Part shown: piece by piece, positions 1-8,095 of the stretch
How positions within the stretch are numbered: position 1 is the stretch's first letter
Layout: each line of letters begins with the position of its first letter
Assembly (NCBI GenBank): GCA_007131845.1
Contig: SLPT01000342.1
Location: forward strand, 1 to 12,081
DNA from: Desulfobacteraceae bacterium
GTDB taxonomy: Bacteria > Desulfobacterota > Desulfobacteria > Desulfobacterales > Desulfosalsimonadaceae
Direction of reading: 5' to 3'
DNA: 12,081 nucleotides
Made by a program: the position numbers and the translations under genes
The notes under the pieces: model-generated
What the model was told of the DNA's origin: nothing
The model's database searches: none
Seen by the model: the letters and a program-made list of their open reading frames with translations, nothing else

Positions 1-347
1 ATCTGCTCGTGGAAACCGGCTCCGACTATTCCGAGGCGCTGCGCCTGGCCGAACGGGCAAGCGAACTGATGCCGGATGATCCGCGCATTAAGGATACCCT
101 GGGATGGGTCTATCATCACCTGGGCTTCTATGACAAAGCCATACGGGAGTTTACGGAAAGCGTCGAGAAACTCCCGGAAAATGCGACGATTCATTATCAT
201 CTGGGGAAAAGCCTGTACCGGAAGGGCGACCTGGAAAGTGCCCGAAATGCTCTTGAAAAAGCGCTCCGGCTTAATCCGGACTTTGAAAATGCGAAGCAGG
301 CAAACGCCATTCTGAAAAAACTCGCAGAGGAAATCTCAGAGGACTGA
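1..347 (+). CDS. C-terminal part of a TPR-repeat protein (5' end outside window)
   Basis: The reading frame is open from base 3 to a TGA at 345-347, giving 114 residues with no convincing start, so the gene is cut by the window edge. The visible part is almost wholly tetratricopeptide repeat: the end of one repeat (EALRLAERASELMPDDP), then a full repeat starting IKDTLGWVYHHLGFYDKA, then a third starting TIHYHLGKSLYRKGDLESA, and a short charged tail. TPRs form helical hairpins used for protein-protein contacts. The 'DTLGWVY' plus 'IHYHLG' style is common in large secreted or lipoprotein TPR proteins, including those linked to exopolysaccharide/PEP-CTERM clusters, but nothing here proves such a link. 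The exact function is unknown. It is co-directional with the next gene, 161 nt away. Confidence 0.85.
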   Translation, partial: LLVETGSDYSEALRLAERASELMPDDPRIKDTLGWVYHHLGFYDKAIREFTESVEKLPENATIHYHLGKSLYRKGDLESARNALEKALRLNPDFENAKQANAILKKLAEEISED

Positions 348-439
348 AAACGTTGAAGCGACTGTTAAAACATAGAATCAAGGTATACAAAATTCCCAGA
401 AATACAGCGCGACAAAAAAATTGAAAGAACATGCAATAC

Positions 440-486
440 AACCCGGGGGCGAGCGGCAAGCCGTAAGCCGACAGCACTGCCCGGTT
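440..486 (+). repeat. Imperfect composite stem-loop between TPR gene and 509-1672
   Basis: In the 161-nt gap (348-508), AACC-C-GGG at 440-447 can pair with CCCGGTT at 480-486 with one bulged base. The enclosed segment holds a smaller CGGC/GCCG hairpin (454-457 with 467-470) and a short direct repeat AAGCCG. Only three T follow, so it is a poor intrinsic terminator. It could be a leader structure, an mRNA end stabiliser, or chance in GC-rich sequence. No clear promoter was found in the gap. Confidence 0.25.
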
Positions 487-508
487 TACCCGAAACATCC
501 GGATCTTC

Positions 509-1672
509 ATGAAACATCTGTCATTTAAAATCCTGGTATTGTGCATCCTGCTGCCGCCGGCTCTCTACCTTGCCACCATCCACGGCCTGGAGCGGTATTA
601 CCTGGGACAGCACTATCAAAATGAAATCGAAAACACGTATCTTTCGGATATGAACCGGATTCTGAGCGGGGATGTGGGCCTTCAGGAGTCGGTCCGGAAT
701 GCCATACGGGATTTCATGGATGATGACCTGCTGATCCGGCTCGGCATAGACCTGGATGTGACGGTGACGACTGCTGACGGAGTGATCCTTTATCCCCCCG
801 GCTACCAACCCGGCACATCCGCCGATATCGTCGATGAAAACCCAATGGAAACGGCACGCAACAACTTCCAGATCCTGCAGGACGGTATTTCGGTGGAGGT
901 ATCCGCGGTAATCCGCCTGAGTTCCGCTATTGCCATATCGATTTTGCTCTTTTACATCTTCATAACGGGAATCGGCCTGTATTTTTACTTCCACTCGGCC
1001 TCGTTCAAGGCGCATCGGGAGGAGCAGGAAAAATCGGAAGAACTGGAACGTCTGCACCGGCTGGAAAATGAATTCAATCAGCGATTCGACCGGCTGACCA
1101 CGGAACGGGAAAGCCTGCTTTCCGAATACCGCAGCCTGCAAACATCCCTGGAGGAACAAAAGAAAAAGGCGGCCCGAAACGAAGAAGAAATGTTCGGCGA
1201 GATCGAAAAGCTTGAAGGACGGCTTTCAGAGAACCTCGCAGAGCAGGACAACCAGGCGGAAGAAATACTGGAGCTCGAGGAAAAAATCAGCGAACTGGAG
1301 AAACTACGGGAAAACATCAACCGGCAGAAAGAAAAAAATATCGAAAAACTGGCAAAACGATTCCGGACCCTGTATAAGAATATCGAAATTCACGATCGCG
1401 CCCTGCACGGCATTGACGATCTGCCGGAAGATATGGCCCTGAAAGCCGAGGAGCTGATCCACCTGTTGAACGCGGATTCCGATACGGTACCCATCAAGCG
1501 GAAAGTCTTTTCCAAAAAAGGAAAGATTACCGCATTCGAAGTCAGCTTTTCGTACAATGGCCGCATCTATTTCAGGAAAAACGGCCAGCAGCGCATCGAA
1601 GTGCTGACGGTGGGCACCAAGAACACCCAGGCAAGGGATCTGGCATATCTGGACCGCACCGGAAACGGATAA
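509..1672 (+). CDS. Unrecognised membrane protein: periplasmic domain, coiled coil, possible RelE/ParE-like C-terminal domain
   Basis: 387 residues; I do not recognise the family. Seen in the sequence: a hydrophobic N-terminal helix (about residues 8-23), a roughly 110-residue segment likely outside the membrane (24-136) that includes 'TVTTADGVILYPP' at 86-97, reminiscent of PAS/Cache sensor folds, a second membrane helix (about 138-161), then a long, highly charged E/K/L-rich coiled coil (about 168-292). The last 60 residues (about 328-383) are predicted beta-rich, with 'GRIYFRKNGQQRIEVLTVGTKN' followed by 'ARDLAYL', resembling the last strands of RelE/ParE-type toxins. The topology resembles a receptor without kinase, HAMP or methyl-accepting signatures. 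The ATG at 509 is chosen because it opens directly into the signal-anchor; its Shine-Dalgarno (GGAT, 4 nt away) is weak. It ends convergent with topA. The fold assignment is inference. Confidence 0.85.
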   Translation: MKHLSFKILVLCILLPPALYLATIHGLERYYLGQHYQNEIENTYLSDMNRILSGDVGLQESVRNAIRDFMDDDLLIRLGIDLDVTVTTADGVILYPPGYQPGTSADIVDENPMETARNNFQILQDGISVEVSAVIRLSSAIAISILLFYIFITGIGLYFYFHSASFKAHREEQEKSEELERLHRLENEFNQRFDRLTTERESLLSEYRSLQTSLEEQKKKAARNEEEMFGEIEKLEGRLSENLAEQDNQAEEILELEEKISELEKLRENINRQKEKNIEKLAKRFRTLYKNIEIHDRALHGIDDLPEDMALKAEELIHLLNADSDTVPIKRKVFSKKGKITAFEVSFSYNGRIYFRKNGQQRIEVLTVGTKNTQARDLAYLDRTGNG

Positions 1673-1707
1673 AATCCCTGGAGATAGACAGAGCCTGGGT
1701 CCGGATC

Positions 1708-1751
1708 AAATTTTAACCCTCAAAACACGCCCGGCATTCCGCTTAAAATTT
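1708..1751. repeat. Perfect 9-bp A/T inverted repeat in convergent gap
   Basis: AAATTTTAA (1708-1716) and TTAAAATTT (1743-1751) are exact reverse complements separated by 26 nt. They lie between the stop codons of the + strand membrane protein (1672) and the - strand topA (1809). The stem is all A/T and the loop long, so a stable RNA hairpin is doubtful; a role in ending transcription from both sides is only a guess. Confidence 0.3.
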
Positions 1752-1776
1752 TCGCCGTCCCTGGCCTTGACGAAAA
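1749..1776. terminator. Weak candidate bidirectional terminator between 509-1672 gene and topA
   Basis: TTTTCG (1749-1754) pairs with CGAAAA (1771-1776), and inside it CGTC (1756-1759) can alternatively pair with GACG (1769-1772). Because the stem is flanked by T-rich and A-rich tracts it could serve either strand at this convergent junction. The stem is short with a bulge, so this is a tentative call. Confidence 0.25.
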
Positions 1777-1808
1777 ATCCTGGTTTTCCCACGGGCATTA
1801 GAAGCAGG

Positions 1809-4115
1809 TTACGACCCGGCCCCTTCATCCACCTCCGCGGCTTCAGGTGCTTGCTTGTATCCGCACCCCCGCGTGGCGCACCGCAGAAGCCTTCCTTCTT
1901 TCTTGGTCTCCTTTTCAATCAGGTAAGGGGCGCCGCAATCCGGACAGCTCCGGTTGACGGGCCTGTCCCACAGGGCAAAGGTGCAATCCGGATAACGGTT
2001 GCACCCATAAAAAACCTTCCCCCGCCGTGAGCGTTTTTCGACGACCTCGCCGGTGCATCCTTCTTCCGGACACAAAACCCCCACGGGCTCGCCGCGGCCT
2101 CCCCCATGAACGGAGCGGGTATTCTTGCACTCGGGGTACCCGCTGCATGCGAGAAAGTCCCCGTAACGCCCCTGCTTGACGATCATGTCCCGGCCGCATT
2201 TCTCGCAGGTCTCCCCTTCCGCCAGCTCCTGGACCGGTTCGACCAGGCGGATGTTACCTTTATCATCACGCTCGTAATTCCTTGAGTACATACATTCCGG
2301 GTATCCTTCGCAGGCCAGGAAGGGACCGTTCTTACCCACCTTGATGCGCAGCTCGCGGATGCATTCCGGGCACTTCATCCCGGTGGGAAGGCCGACGCCC
2401 TTGACGGAGAGCATTTCGTCGGCTGCAACCAGCAGGCGGTTTTCGAATACCTCGTAAAACTTTTCCAGAAGCTGCTTTGCATTCACCTCCGCTGACTCGA
2501 CGCGGTCCAGATCATTTTCCAGCCTGGCCGTGAAATCCACGTCAACAATATCCGGAAAATTGTGAATCAGCAGGTCCGTAATGATAAAACCCAGCTCATT
2601 GGGGCGAAAAACACCCTTGAGCAGATCCACGTATCCCTTTTCACGAATCGTCGAAAGAATGGCGGCATAGGTACTCGGCCGTCCGATGCCGTTTTCCTCG
2701 AGTTCCTTGACCAGGGTGGCCTCGGTAAACCGGGGCGGGGGCTGCGTGAAATGCTGTTTGGGTTCCAGGGATAAAAGCCTGAGCACCTCTTTTTCAGCAA
2801 GTTCCGGCAGCCGGCCTTTGGCCTTTTCCTCCTCCGCGTTGATGGCATCGTCGGCGGACTGGTACATGGCCAGAAAACCGGGAAACTTCACGGTGGAACC
2901 GCTTGCAGTGAAAAGGTAAGAGCCGGCCGCGATGGAAAGGGTTTTCTGATCGATCAGCGCCTCGGCCATCTGGGAAGCGACAAAGCGCTGCCAGATGATG
3001 CGGTATAGGGAGAGCTGATCGGCGGACAGGTACCGGGCGATCTTTTCCGGCTCGTGGTTTACCGATGTGGGGCGAATGGCCTCGTGGGCGTCCTGGGTTC
3101 GGTTCTTGTTTGCGAAGAAGCGGGGTTTGTTCAGGGCGTAGTCCTTTCCGTAGCGCGCCAGGATGAGGTTTTTCGCTTCTTCCGCGGCTTCCGCGGATAT
3201 GCGGGTGGAGTCCGTTCGCATGTAGGTGATAAGTCCCACCGTTTCGCCTCCAAGATCGATTCCCTCGTAGAGCTGCTGGGCCACGGTCATGGTTTTTTTC
3301 GCAGAAAACCGCAGTTTCCGGATGGCCTCCTGCTGCAGCTTGCTGGTTGTAAACGGCGGATAGGGGCGCCTTCGAACGGTTTTACGGACGATCTTTTCCA
3401 CCGTCCAATCGGTACCGGCCAATTCACCGTGAATGGCGGTCGCGGTGTTTTCGTCGGGTATCGATATCTTGCGGCCGTCTTTTTTCACAAGCTTCGCGTC
3501 GAACGCCGGGGGCTGCCCGCCTTCGAGCCGGGCCGTAATCGACCAGTATTCCTGCGGTTCAAAGGCGAATATGGCCCGCTCCCGCTCGCAGATCATGCGA
3601 ACGGCAACCGACTGCACACGCCCGGCGCTCAGCCCGTATTTAACCTTCTTCCAGAGTATGGGGGAGATTTGGTAGCCCACCAGGCGGTCGAGAATACGCC
3701 GGGTCTGCTGGGCCTTATATCGGTTTTCATTCAGCTGTTCAGGGGAATCAAGCGCTTCGGATACCGCCTTTTTTGTCAGCTCATGAAACAAAACGCGGTG
3801 AAACTGCCTGCCCTTTTTTTTCAGCACATCGGCCGTGTGCCATGCAATGGCCTCCCCCTCCCGGTCCGGGTCGGGGGCCAGATAGATATCACTGGCGTCG
3901 CCCGCGGCATCCCTGAGCGCCTTGATGACCTTCTGCTTGCCGGGAATGGTTACGTATTTCGGCGCAAAATCATTTTGTATATCGATCCCGATTTCCTTCT
4001 GGGGAAGATCCTTGATATGCCCCACCGTGGAGGCCACGTTGTACTGATCGCCAAGATATTTTTTGATGGTTTTGACCTTGGTCGGCGATTCCACGATCAC
4101 AAGCGGTTTAGACAC
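1809..4115 (-). CDS. topA: DNA topoisomerase I
   Basis: Type IA topoisomerase of 768 residues that relaxes negative supercoils through a 5'-phosphotyrosine intermediate. The Toprim domain opens with 'LVIVESPTK' (Glu9) and carries DPDREGE at 82-88. The active-site tyrosine is Tyr298 in 'GLITYMRTDS', followed by the 'QDAHEAIRPT' motif at 341-350. The C-terminus holds four C4 zinc-finger units: Cys582/585/602/608, 637/640/657/663, 682/687/705/711 and 724/727/746/751. It starts with GTG at 4115, preceded by GGAG about 8 nt away; this start gives the canonical N-terminus MSKPLVIVES. The GTG overlaps the dprA stop by one base (TAGTG), implying translational coupling. It is the last gene of the secD-secF-dprA-topA run. 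All catalytic motifs appear intact. Confidence 0.98.
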   Translation of the reverse strand: MSKPLVIVESPTKVKTIKKYLGDQYNVASTVGHIKDLPQKEIGIDIQNDFAPKYVTIPGKQKVIKALRDAAGDASDIYLAPDPDREGEAIAWHTADVLKKKGRQFHRVLFHELTKKAVSEALDSPEQLNENRYKAQQTRRILDRLVGYQISPILWKKVKYGLSAGRVQSVAVRMICERERAIFAFEPQEYWSITARLEGGQPPAFDAKLVKKDGRKISIPDENTATAIHGELAGTDWTVEKIVRKTVRRRPYPPFTTSKLQQEAIRKLRFSAKKTMTVAQQLYEGIDLGGETVGLITYMRTDSTRISAEAAEEAKNLILARYGKDYALNKPRFFANKNRTQDAHEAIRPTSVNHEPEKIARYLSADQLSLYRIIWQRFVASQMAEALIDQKTLSIAAGSYLFTASGSTVKFPGFLAMYQSADDAINAEEEKAKGRLPELAEKEVLRLLSLEPKQHFTQPPPRFTEATLVKELEENGIGRPSTYAAILSTIREKGYVDLLKGVFRPNELGFIITDLLIHNFPDIVDVDFTARLENDLDRVESAEVNAKQLLEKFYEVFENRLLVAADEMLSVKGVGLPTGMKCPECIRELRIKVGKNGPFLACEGYPECMYSRNYERDDKGNIRLVEPVQELAEGETCEKCGRDMIVKQGRYGDFLACSGYPECKNTRSVHGGGRGEPVGVLCPEEGCTGEVVEKRSRRGKVFYGCNRYPDCTFALWDRPVNRSCPDCGAPYLIEKETKKEGRLLRCATRGCGYKQAPEAAEVDEGAGS

Positions 4116-5272
4116 TATTTATCTCCGGTTGACATAAAGAATTTGCCGGGCGCCTGGACAACCAGGCCCGCCAGCTCAAGCTTCAGCAATATTGCCAGAA
4201 TAGCGGCCGTATCCATTCCGGCCCGGTTTGCAATATCATCGATATGGGCAGGGTACGGCTCAAGCAGGTAATATACACCGGTTTCAGCCGGTGTCAATCC
4301 CGCTTTGGACTCACCGCCCTGGAAGGGATGCGATCCGGATGCGGATGAACGGGCTTTTCCGGCCCAATCACCGGCGTATGAAAATTCCTCGAGAATATCA
4401 TCCACCCCTTCCACCAGCCTGGCGCCCTGCTTGAGAAGACCGTGGGCGCCGATGCTCCTGGTGGAATCGATGCTTCCGGGGACAGCGAAGACTTCCCGGC
4501 CCTGTTCCGCGGCAAGGTATGCGGTAATGAGAGAGCCGCTTTTTCTGGCTGCCTCCACCACCACCGTGCCCAAGGTCATGCCGGAAATGATCCGGTTTCG
4601 CGCAGGAAAGTGATAGCTTTCGGGCGGCTCCAGCACGCGCTGCTCCGACAGAACACATCCGGATCCGGCAATATCGTGATACAGGTTTTTATTTTTGACA
4701 GGATATATCACGCCAAGCCCGCTTCCCAAGACCGCCGCGGTTTTTCCGCCGGCAGCAAGCGCACCGCGGTGGGCCGTCGCATCGATTCCGGCGGCCATGC
4801 CGCTAACCACCACGAAACCGGCAGCCGCCAGGTCGGCCCCGAGACGGCGGGCCATGGAAAGACCGTATTGGGTGGGATTTCTTGAACCCACAACGGCGAC
4901 AGCGGGCTCAAAAGTCGTATCGGAACCAAACGCATATAAAAAGGGCGGAGGGTCGTGAATCTCATTCAGAAGGCGGGGATATTCCTCGTCTGTGAGCGTT
5001 ATAAGGCGGTATCCCCGACGGATAACCAAGTCAGCCTCCCGCAGAACAGCCTCGGGAAATCGCCCATCCCCGACGGTTGCCAGTACGGTATCCGCCGCTT
5101 TCCGGGTCATCCCTTTGACGCCCAGCAGGGCGCTTCGGCCGGCCGCAACCGCTTTTTCCGGTGAACCGAACCGATCGATCAGGAGCTTGAAGGTCCGGCT
5201 GCCGATTCCGGGCACGGATTTCAGCGCAATCCAGCAGCGGTATCGATGGAGTAGAAAAGAGTCATTCATCAC
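4115..5272 (-). CDS. dprA: DNA processing protein DprA (Smf family)
   Basis: 385 residues. DprA binds incoming single-stranded DNA in natural transformation and loads RecA; many non-competent bacteria also keep it. The N-terminal part has a helix-hairpin-helix-like stretch (KSVPGIGSRTFKLL, 18-31, and LLGVKGM, 49-55). The Rossmann-like core contains 'VVGSRNPTQYG' (127-137), 'SGMAAGIDATAHRGAL' (157-172), 'VLGSGLGVIYP' (181-191), 'FPARNRIISG' (222-231) and 'EAARKSGSLITA' (240-251). The last 60 residues (327-378) look like the winged-helix DprA C-terminal domain. The first two codons are GTG then ATG (5269); neither has a good Shine-Dalgarno, so either may be used. It begins 24 nt after secF and shares one base with topA. 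No competence genes are in the window. Confidence 0.97.
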   Translation of the reverse strand: MMNDSFLLHRYRCWIALKSVPGIGSRTFKLLIDRFGSPEKAVAAGRSALLGVKGMTRKAADTVLATVGDGRFPEAVLREADLVIRRGYRLITLTDEEYPRLLNEIHDPPPFLYAFGSDTTFEPAVAVVGSRNPTQYGLSMARRLGADLAAAGFVVVSGMAAGIDATAHRGALAAGGKTAAVLGSGLGVIYPVKNKNLYHDIAGSGCVLSEQRVLEPPESYHFPARNRIISGMTLGTVVVEAARKSGSLITAYLAAEQGREVFAVPGSIDSTRSIGAHGLLKQGARLVEGVDDILEEFSYAGDWAGKARSSASGSHPFQGGESKAGLTPAETGVYYLLEPYPAHIDDIANRAGMDTAAILAILLKLELAGLVVQAPGKFFMSTGDK

Positions 5273-5296
5273 AGTACCGGCTTGTCAGGCACCGGT

Positions 5297-6397
5297 TCAT
5301 CGGGCGGCGGCTTCCGTTCCGGATTCCACGGGTTCGTCTTCCAGGCCTTCCCCTTCTTCCTCCAGGGGCATCGTTCCCTGCAGCAACAGCAGCATGGGAC
5401 TTGCAACGAAGATGGAGGAGTAAGTTCCGATGATCACGCCGATAATCAGGGTAAGGGCGAAATCGTGGATGATATCGCCGCCCAGGAACAATAGCGCCAA
5501 CAGGACCAGCAGCGTTGTCGAAGAGGTCAGCACCGTCCGGTTAAGGGTCTCGTTGATGCTGTTATTGATATTTTTCTCAAGCAGGCGCGTGCTGTAACGC
5601 CGGATGTTCTCCCGGATGCGGTCGAACACGATAATGGTGTCGTTCAGGGAATAACCGATGATGGTGAGCAGGGCCGCGATAATGGGCAGGGAAAACTCCT
5701 TGCCCAGCATGGTGAAAATGCCCACAGTAATGGTTACGTCGTGGATGAGTGCGACGCTGGCCCCCATGGCAAATCGAAGCCGTAGCTGCCAGAACAGCAC
5801 CAGGGTGATAAGGATTGCTGCCAGGATCAGCAGGGGAATGCTCACCTGGAGCCTTGAAAGAAACACCACGCCCCCGATGAGAATACCGGCCGTGATCCCG
5901 CTGACCATCCATTTCATCTCGAACCGGCCGGAGATATAGATAGTAATGAACAACAGGGCGTAAAACAAGGCGAACAACGCGCCTTCCCGGAGCGTTTCCC
6001 CCACCTGGGGCCCGACCATTTCGACCCTGCGGATCTCGGCTTCGGCTCCGGTCGCTGCGGCCAGTTCAGCGGTCAGATCCCGGGCGAACGCATCGCCCGT
6101 ATCCAGCACCGCCTGGGTCCGGATGAGAAATTCGTTTTGATCTTCGGCACCGAATGTCTGGAGGGATACGCCTTCCAGGCCTGCCTCTGCAATACCGGCG
6201 CGAACGGCGTCTAATTCCACGGCACCGTCGAAGCGGACCTGGACGATGGTCCCCCCGGCAAAATCAATGCCGAAATTGGGGCCCTTGTTGACGATAAGCG
6301 TCAGGATAGCCGCTGCAATCAGCACGATCGAGATGATATAGCCGATTTTCCGTCTGCCGATAAAATCGATGTTAACCCCGGGTTTGATCAGTTCCAT
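5297..6397 (-). CDS. secF: Protein translocase subunit SecF
   Basis: Inner-membrane partner of SecD; together they use the proton motive force to pull exported proteins out of the SecYEG channel. 366 residues with ATG start and AGGGA about 9 nt upstream. Residues 17-36 form TM1, followed by 'FGIDFAGGT' (42-50) and a small periplasmic domain to about 130. The core motif 'TIIGYSLNDTIIVFDRIREN' (245-264) and the following helices are typical of SecF. It is longer than the usual 300-325 residues: a hydrophobic stretch at about 164-207 looks like an additional pair of membrane helices between the usual TM2 (about 138-156) and the 'FAMGASVALIHD' helix (209-220). It ends with an acidic tail (346-363). 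Lies 25 nt after secD and 24 nt before dprA, hence the same operon. Confidence 0.97.
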   Translation of the reverse strand: MELIKPGVNIDFIGRRKIGYIISIVLIAAAILTLIVNKGPNFGIDFAGGTIVQVRFDGAVELDAVRAGIAEAGLEGVSLQTFGAEDQNEFLIRTQAVLDTGDAFARDLTAELAAATGAEAEIRRVEMVGPQVGETLREGALFALFYALLFITIYISGRFEMKWMVSGITAGILIGGVVFLSRLQVSIPLLILAAILITLVLFWQLRLRFAMGASVALIHDVTITVGIFTMLGKEFSLPIIAALLTIIGYSLNDTIIVFDRIRENIRRYSTRLLEKNINNSINETLNRTVLTSSTTLLVLLALLFLGGDIIHDFALTLIIGVIIGTYSSIFVASPMLLLLQGTMPLEEEGEGLEDEPVESGTEAAAR

Positions 6398-6422
6398 TCG
6401 CCAAGATCCCTCATGCTGTTCA

Positions 6423-7997
6423 TTATATGCTGATGGTTTTCATACGTCGGGAGACATAGACCGTCTCCATTACCTGCCGGCACACCACCAGAGCGGTGAA
6501 CATGGATGCCAGTACGCCCAGACTCAGCGTCACGGCAAATCCCCGCACCGGGCCGGTACCGAACTGGAACAGAACCACCGCGGCGATAAGCGTTGTCACG
6601 TTGGCGTCCATGATGGTCAGCGTCGCCCGGTTGAACCCGGCCTCGATGGCCGAGGCGACCTTTCTGCCAAGCCGCAGTTCCTCTCGGACCCGTTCGAAGA
6701 TAATGACGTTGGCGTCCACGGCAATACCGATGGTGAGGATGATCCCCGCGATTCCCGGAAGCGTCAGTGTTGCCTGGAACGCGGCAAGGCCTGCCGCAAT
6801 CAGCAGGATATTCAATACCAGGGCGAGATTGGCGATCATACCGGCAGCCCGGTAGTAGATCACCATGAACGTCAGCACCAGAATACCGCCGACCAGCATG
6901 GAAAAAAGTCCCTGCCGGATGGAATCCTGCCCCAAGGACGGTCCCACCGTTCGCTCCTCGATGATATCGACCGGGGCGGGCAGTGCGCCGGCGCGAAGAA
7001 CAATGGCAAGATCCCTGGCTTCCTGGGTGCTGAAATTTCCGGTAATTCTTGCAGTCCCCCCGGCGATGCGCTCCTGGATCACGGGCGCGGAATAGACCCG
7101 ATCGTCAAGGACAATGGCCAGACGGTTTCTCACGTTCTCAGCGGTAACCTGCTCGAAGATACGAGCCCCTTCGCGGTTGAAGTCAATCAGCACATAAGGC
7201 TCGTTGTACTGCTGATCGATCTGAACCCGGGCATTGTCCAGGTAAGCGCCGCTCAGAATCGTTCTTTCCCGGACGAGAAAAGGCTGGCGTCCCTCCTCCC
7301 CTTCGGCGCTGCCGTAAAGGATTTCGCTTCCCTCCGGAACATTGCCGTCAAGCGCGCGCTGGAGGCTGTGCTCGTCATCCACGAGTTTGAACTCCAGCAT
7401 GGCCGTACGCCCGATCAGCTCCTTGGCCCGGTCCGTGTCGGTCACACCGGGAAGCTGGACCTGGATACGGCGATCCCCCTCGACGCGGATATCCGGTTCC
7501 GCAACACCGAATTCATCGATCCGGTTGCGGATGGTTTCCAGCGCCTGGCGCACGGCCTGGCGCTGCACGTCTCTCGCGGTGTCATCGGTGAGCCCAAGAC
7601 GGACGATGATCTCACCGTTTTGTTCGTCCTCGGAGAGAATCCGGAGCTCGGAGTGGTTTCTTTCGACAAGGTTCCTGAAGCCGGTCAGATCATCCGGGTT
7701 GATCAGCCGAAAAGCAAGCTCATGGGTATTGTCATCGGAAACCTCGACCGAACGGATCCGCTCGGCCCGGAGACGGCCGCGAAGATCACTGCGGGTCCTT
7801 TCCATGGTGCTTTCCACGGCCTTTTCGGTCTGGACATCCAGGGAGAGATGCATTCCCCCCTGCAGATCGAGTCCGAGATTGATCTGATTATACGGCCACA
7901 TGGTCGGTTTGAATGTCGGAAGGACATACACCACCGCCGGTATGATTACCGCAATAATAAGTAGAATACGCCAGGATAGCCATTTCAATGGAGACAC
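6423..7997 (-). CDS. secD: Protein translocase subunit SecD
   Basis: 524 residues from the first GTG. RND-type membrane protein that works with SecF and YajC to complete Sec-dependent export, using the proton gradient. TM1 spans about 11-27, followed by the conserved 'LGLDLQGGMHLSLDV' (41-55), a large periplasmic P1 region to about 350 and then five further membrane helices. 'IAVDANVIIFERVREEL' (425-441) carries the conserved Asp of the proton pathway. The GTG at 7997 has its Shine-Dalgarno (AAAGGG) only 1 nt away; an in-frame TTG at 7988 lies 10 nt from the same AAAGGG and gives MKWLSWR, so the true start is probably 7988. It is separated from yajC by 264 nt holding several stem-loops, but sits only 25 nt from secF. 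Confidence 0.97.
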   Translation of the reverse strand: MSPLKWLSWRILLIIAVIIPAVVYVLPTFKPTMWPYNQINLGLDLQGGMHLSLDVQTEKAVESTMERTRSDLRGRLRAERIRSVEVSDDNTHELAFRLINPDDLTGFRNLVERNHSELRILSEDEQNGEIIVRLGLTDDTARDVQRQAVRQALETIRNRIDEFGVAEPDIRVEGDRRIQVQLPGVTDTDRAKELIGRTAMLEFKLVDDEHSLQRALDGNVPEGSEILYGSAEGEEGRQPFLVRERTILSGAYLDNARVQIDQQYNEPYVLIDFNREGARIFEQVTAENVRNRLAIVLDDRVYSAPVIQERIAGGTARITGNFSTQEARDLAIVLRAGALPAPVDIIEERTVGPSLGQDSIRQGLFSMLVGGILVLTFMVIYYRAAGMIANLALVLNILLIAAGLAAFQATLTLPGIAGIILTIGIAVDANVIIFERVREELRLGRKVASAIEAGFNRATLTIMDANVTTLIAAVVLFQFGTGPVRGFAVTLSLGVLASMFTALVVCRQVMETVYVSRRMKTISI

Positions 7998-8053
7998 GCC
8001 CTTTCAGATGTCTGTTTTGATGAACGGTTTCGGAAGCATGCGGATTTGATATC

Positions 8054-8077
8054 ACCTGATCTGAACAATTTTCAGGT
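8054..8077. repeat. Stem-loop upstream of secD
   Basis: ACCTGA (8054-8059) and TCAGGT (8072-8077) are exact reverse complements with a 12-nt loop. An alternative stem, CTGAA (8061-8065) with TTCAG (8071-8075), would be mutually exclusive with it. It lies 57 nt or more upstream of the secD start on the - strand transcript. The role is unknown; a switch between two hairpins is possible but speculative. Confidence 0.4.
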
Positions 8078-8095
8078 TTGCCGCAGATACGGGAA

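Noticed and set aside
1706..1798. 30-codon frame on the - strand just after topA (MPVGKPGFFVKARDGENFK...)
   Set aside because: It looks somewhat protein-like but has no Shine-Dalgarno, begins 11 nt past the topA stop and matches nothing I recognise; kept only as a possible micro-gene for comparison in relatives.
3054..4271. 405-codon open frame on the + strand, opposite topA and the end of dprA
   Set aside because: Same codon-aligned antisense artefact; topA opposite has every expected motif.
6369..7964. 531-codon open frame on the + strand, opposite secD
   Set aside because: It is codon-aligned with secD on the opposite strand; stops there would need TTA, CTA or TCA codons in secD, which this genome hardly uses. 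The peptide is His/Gln/Asp-rich and unlike any known family.
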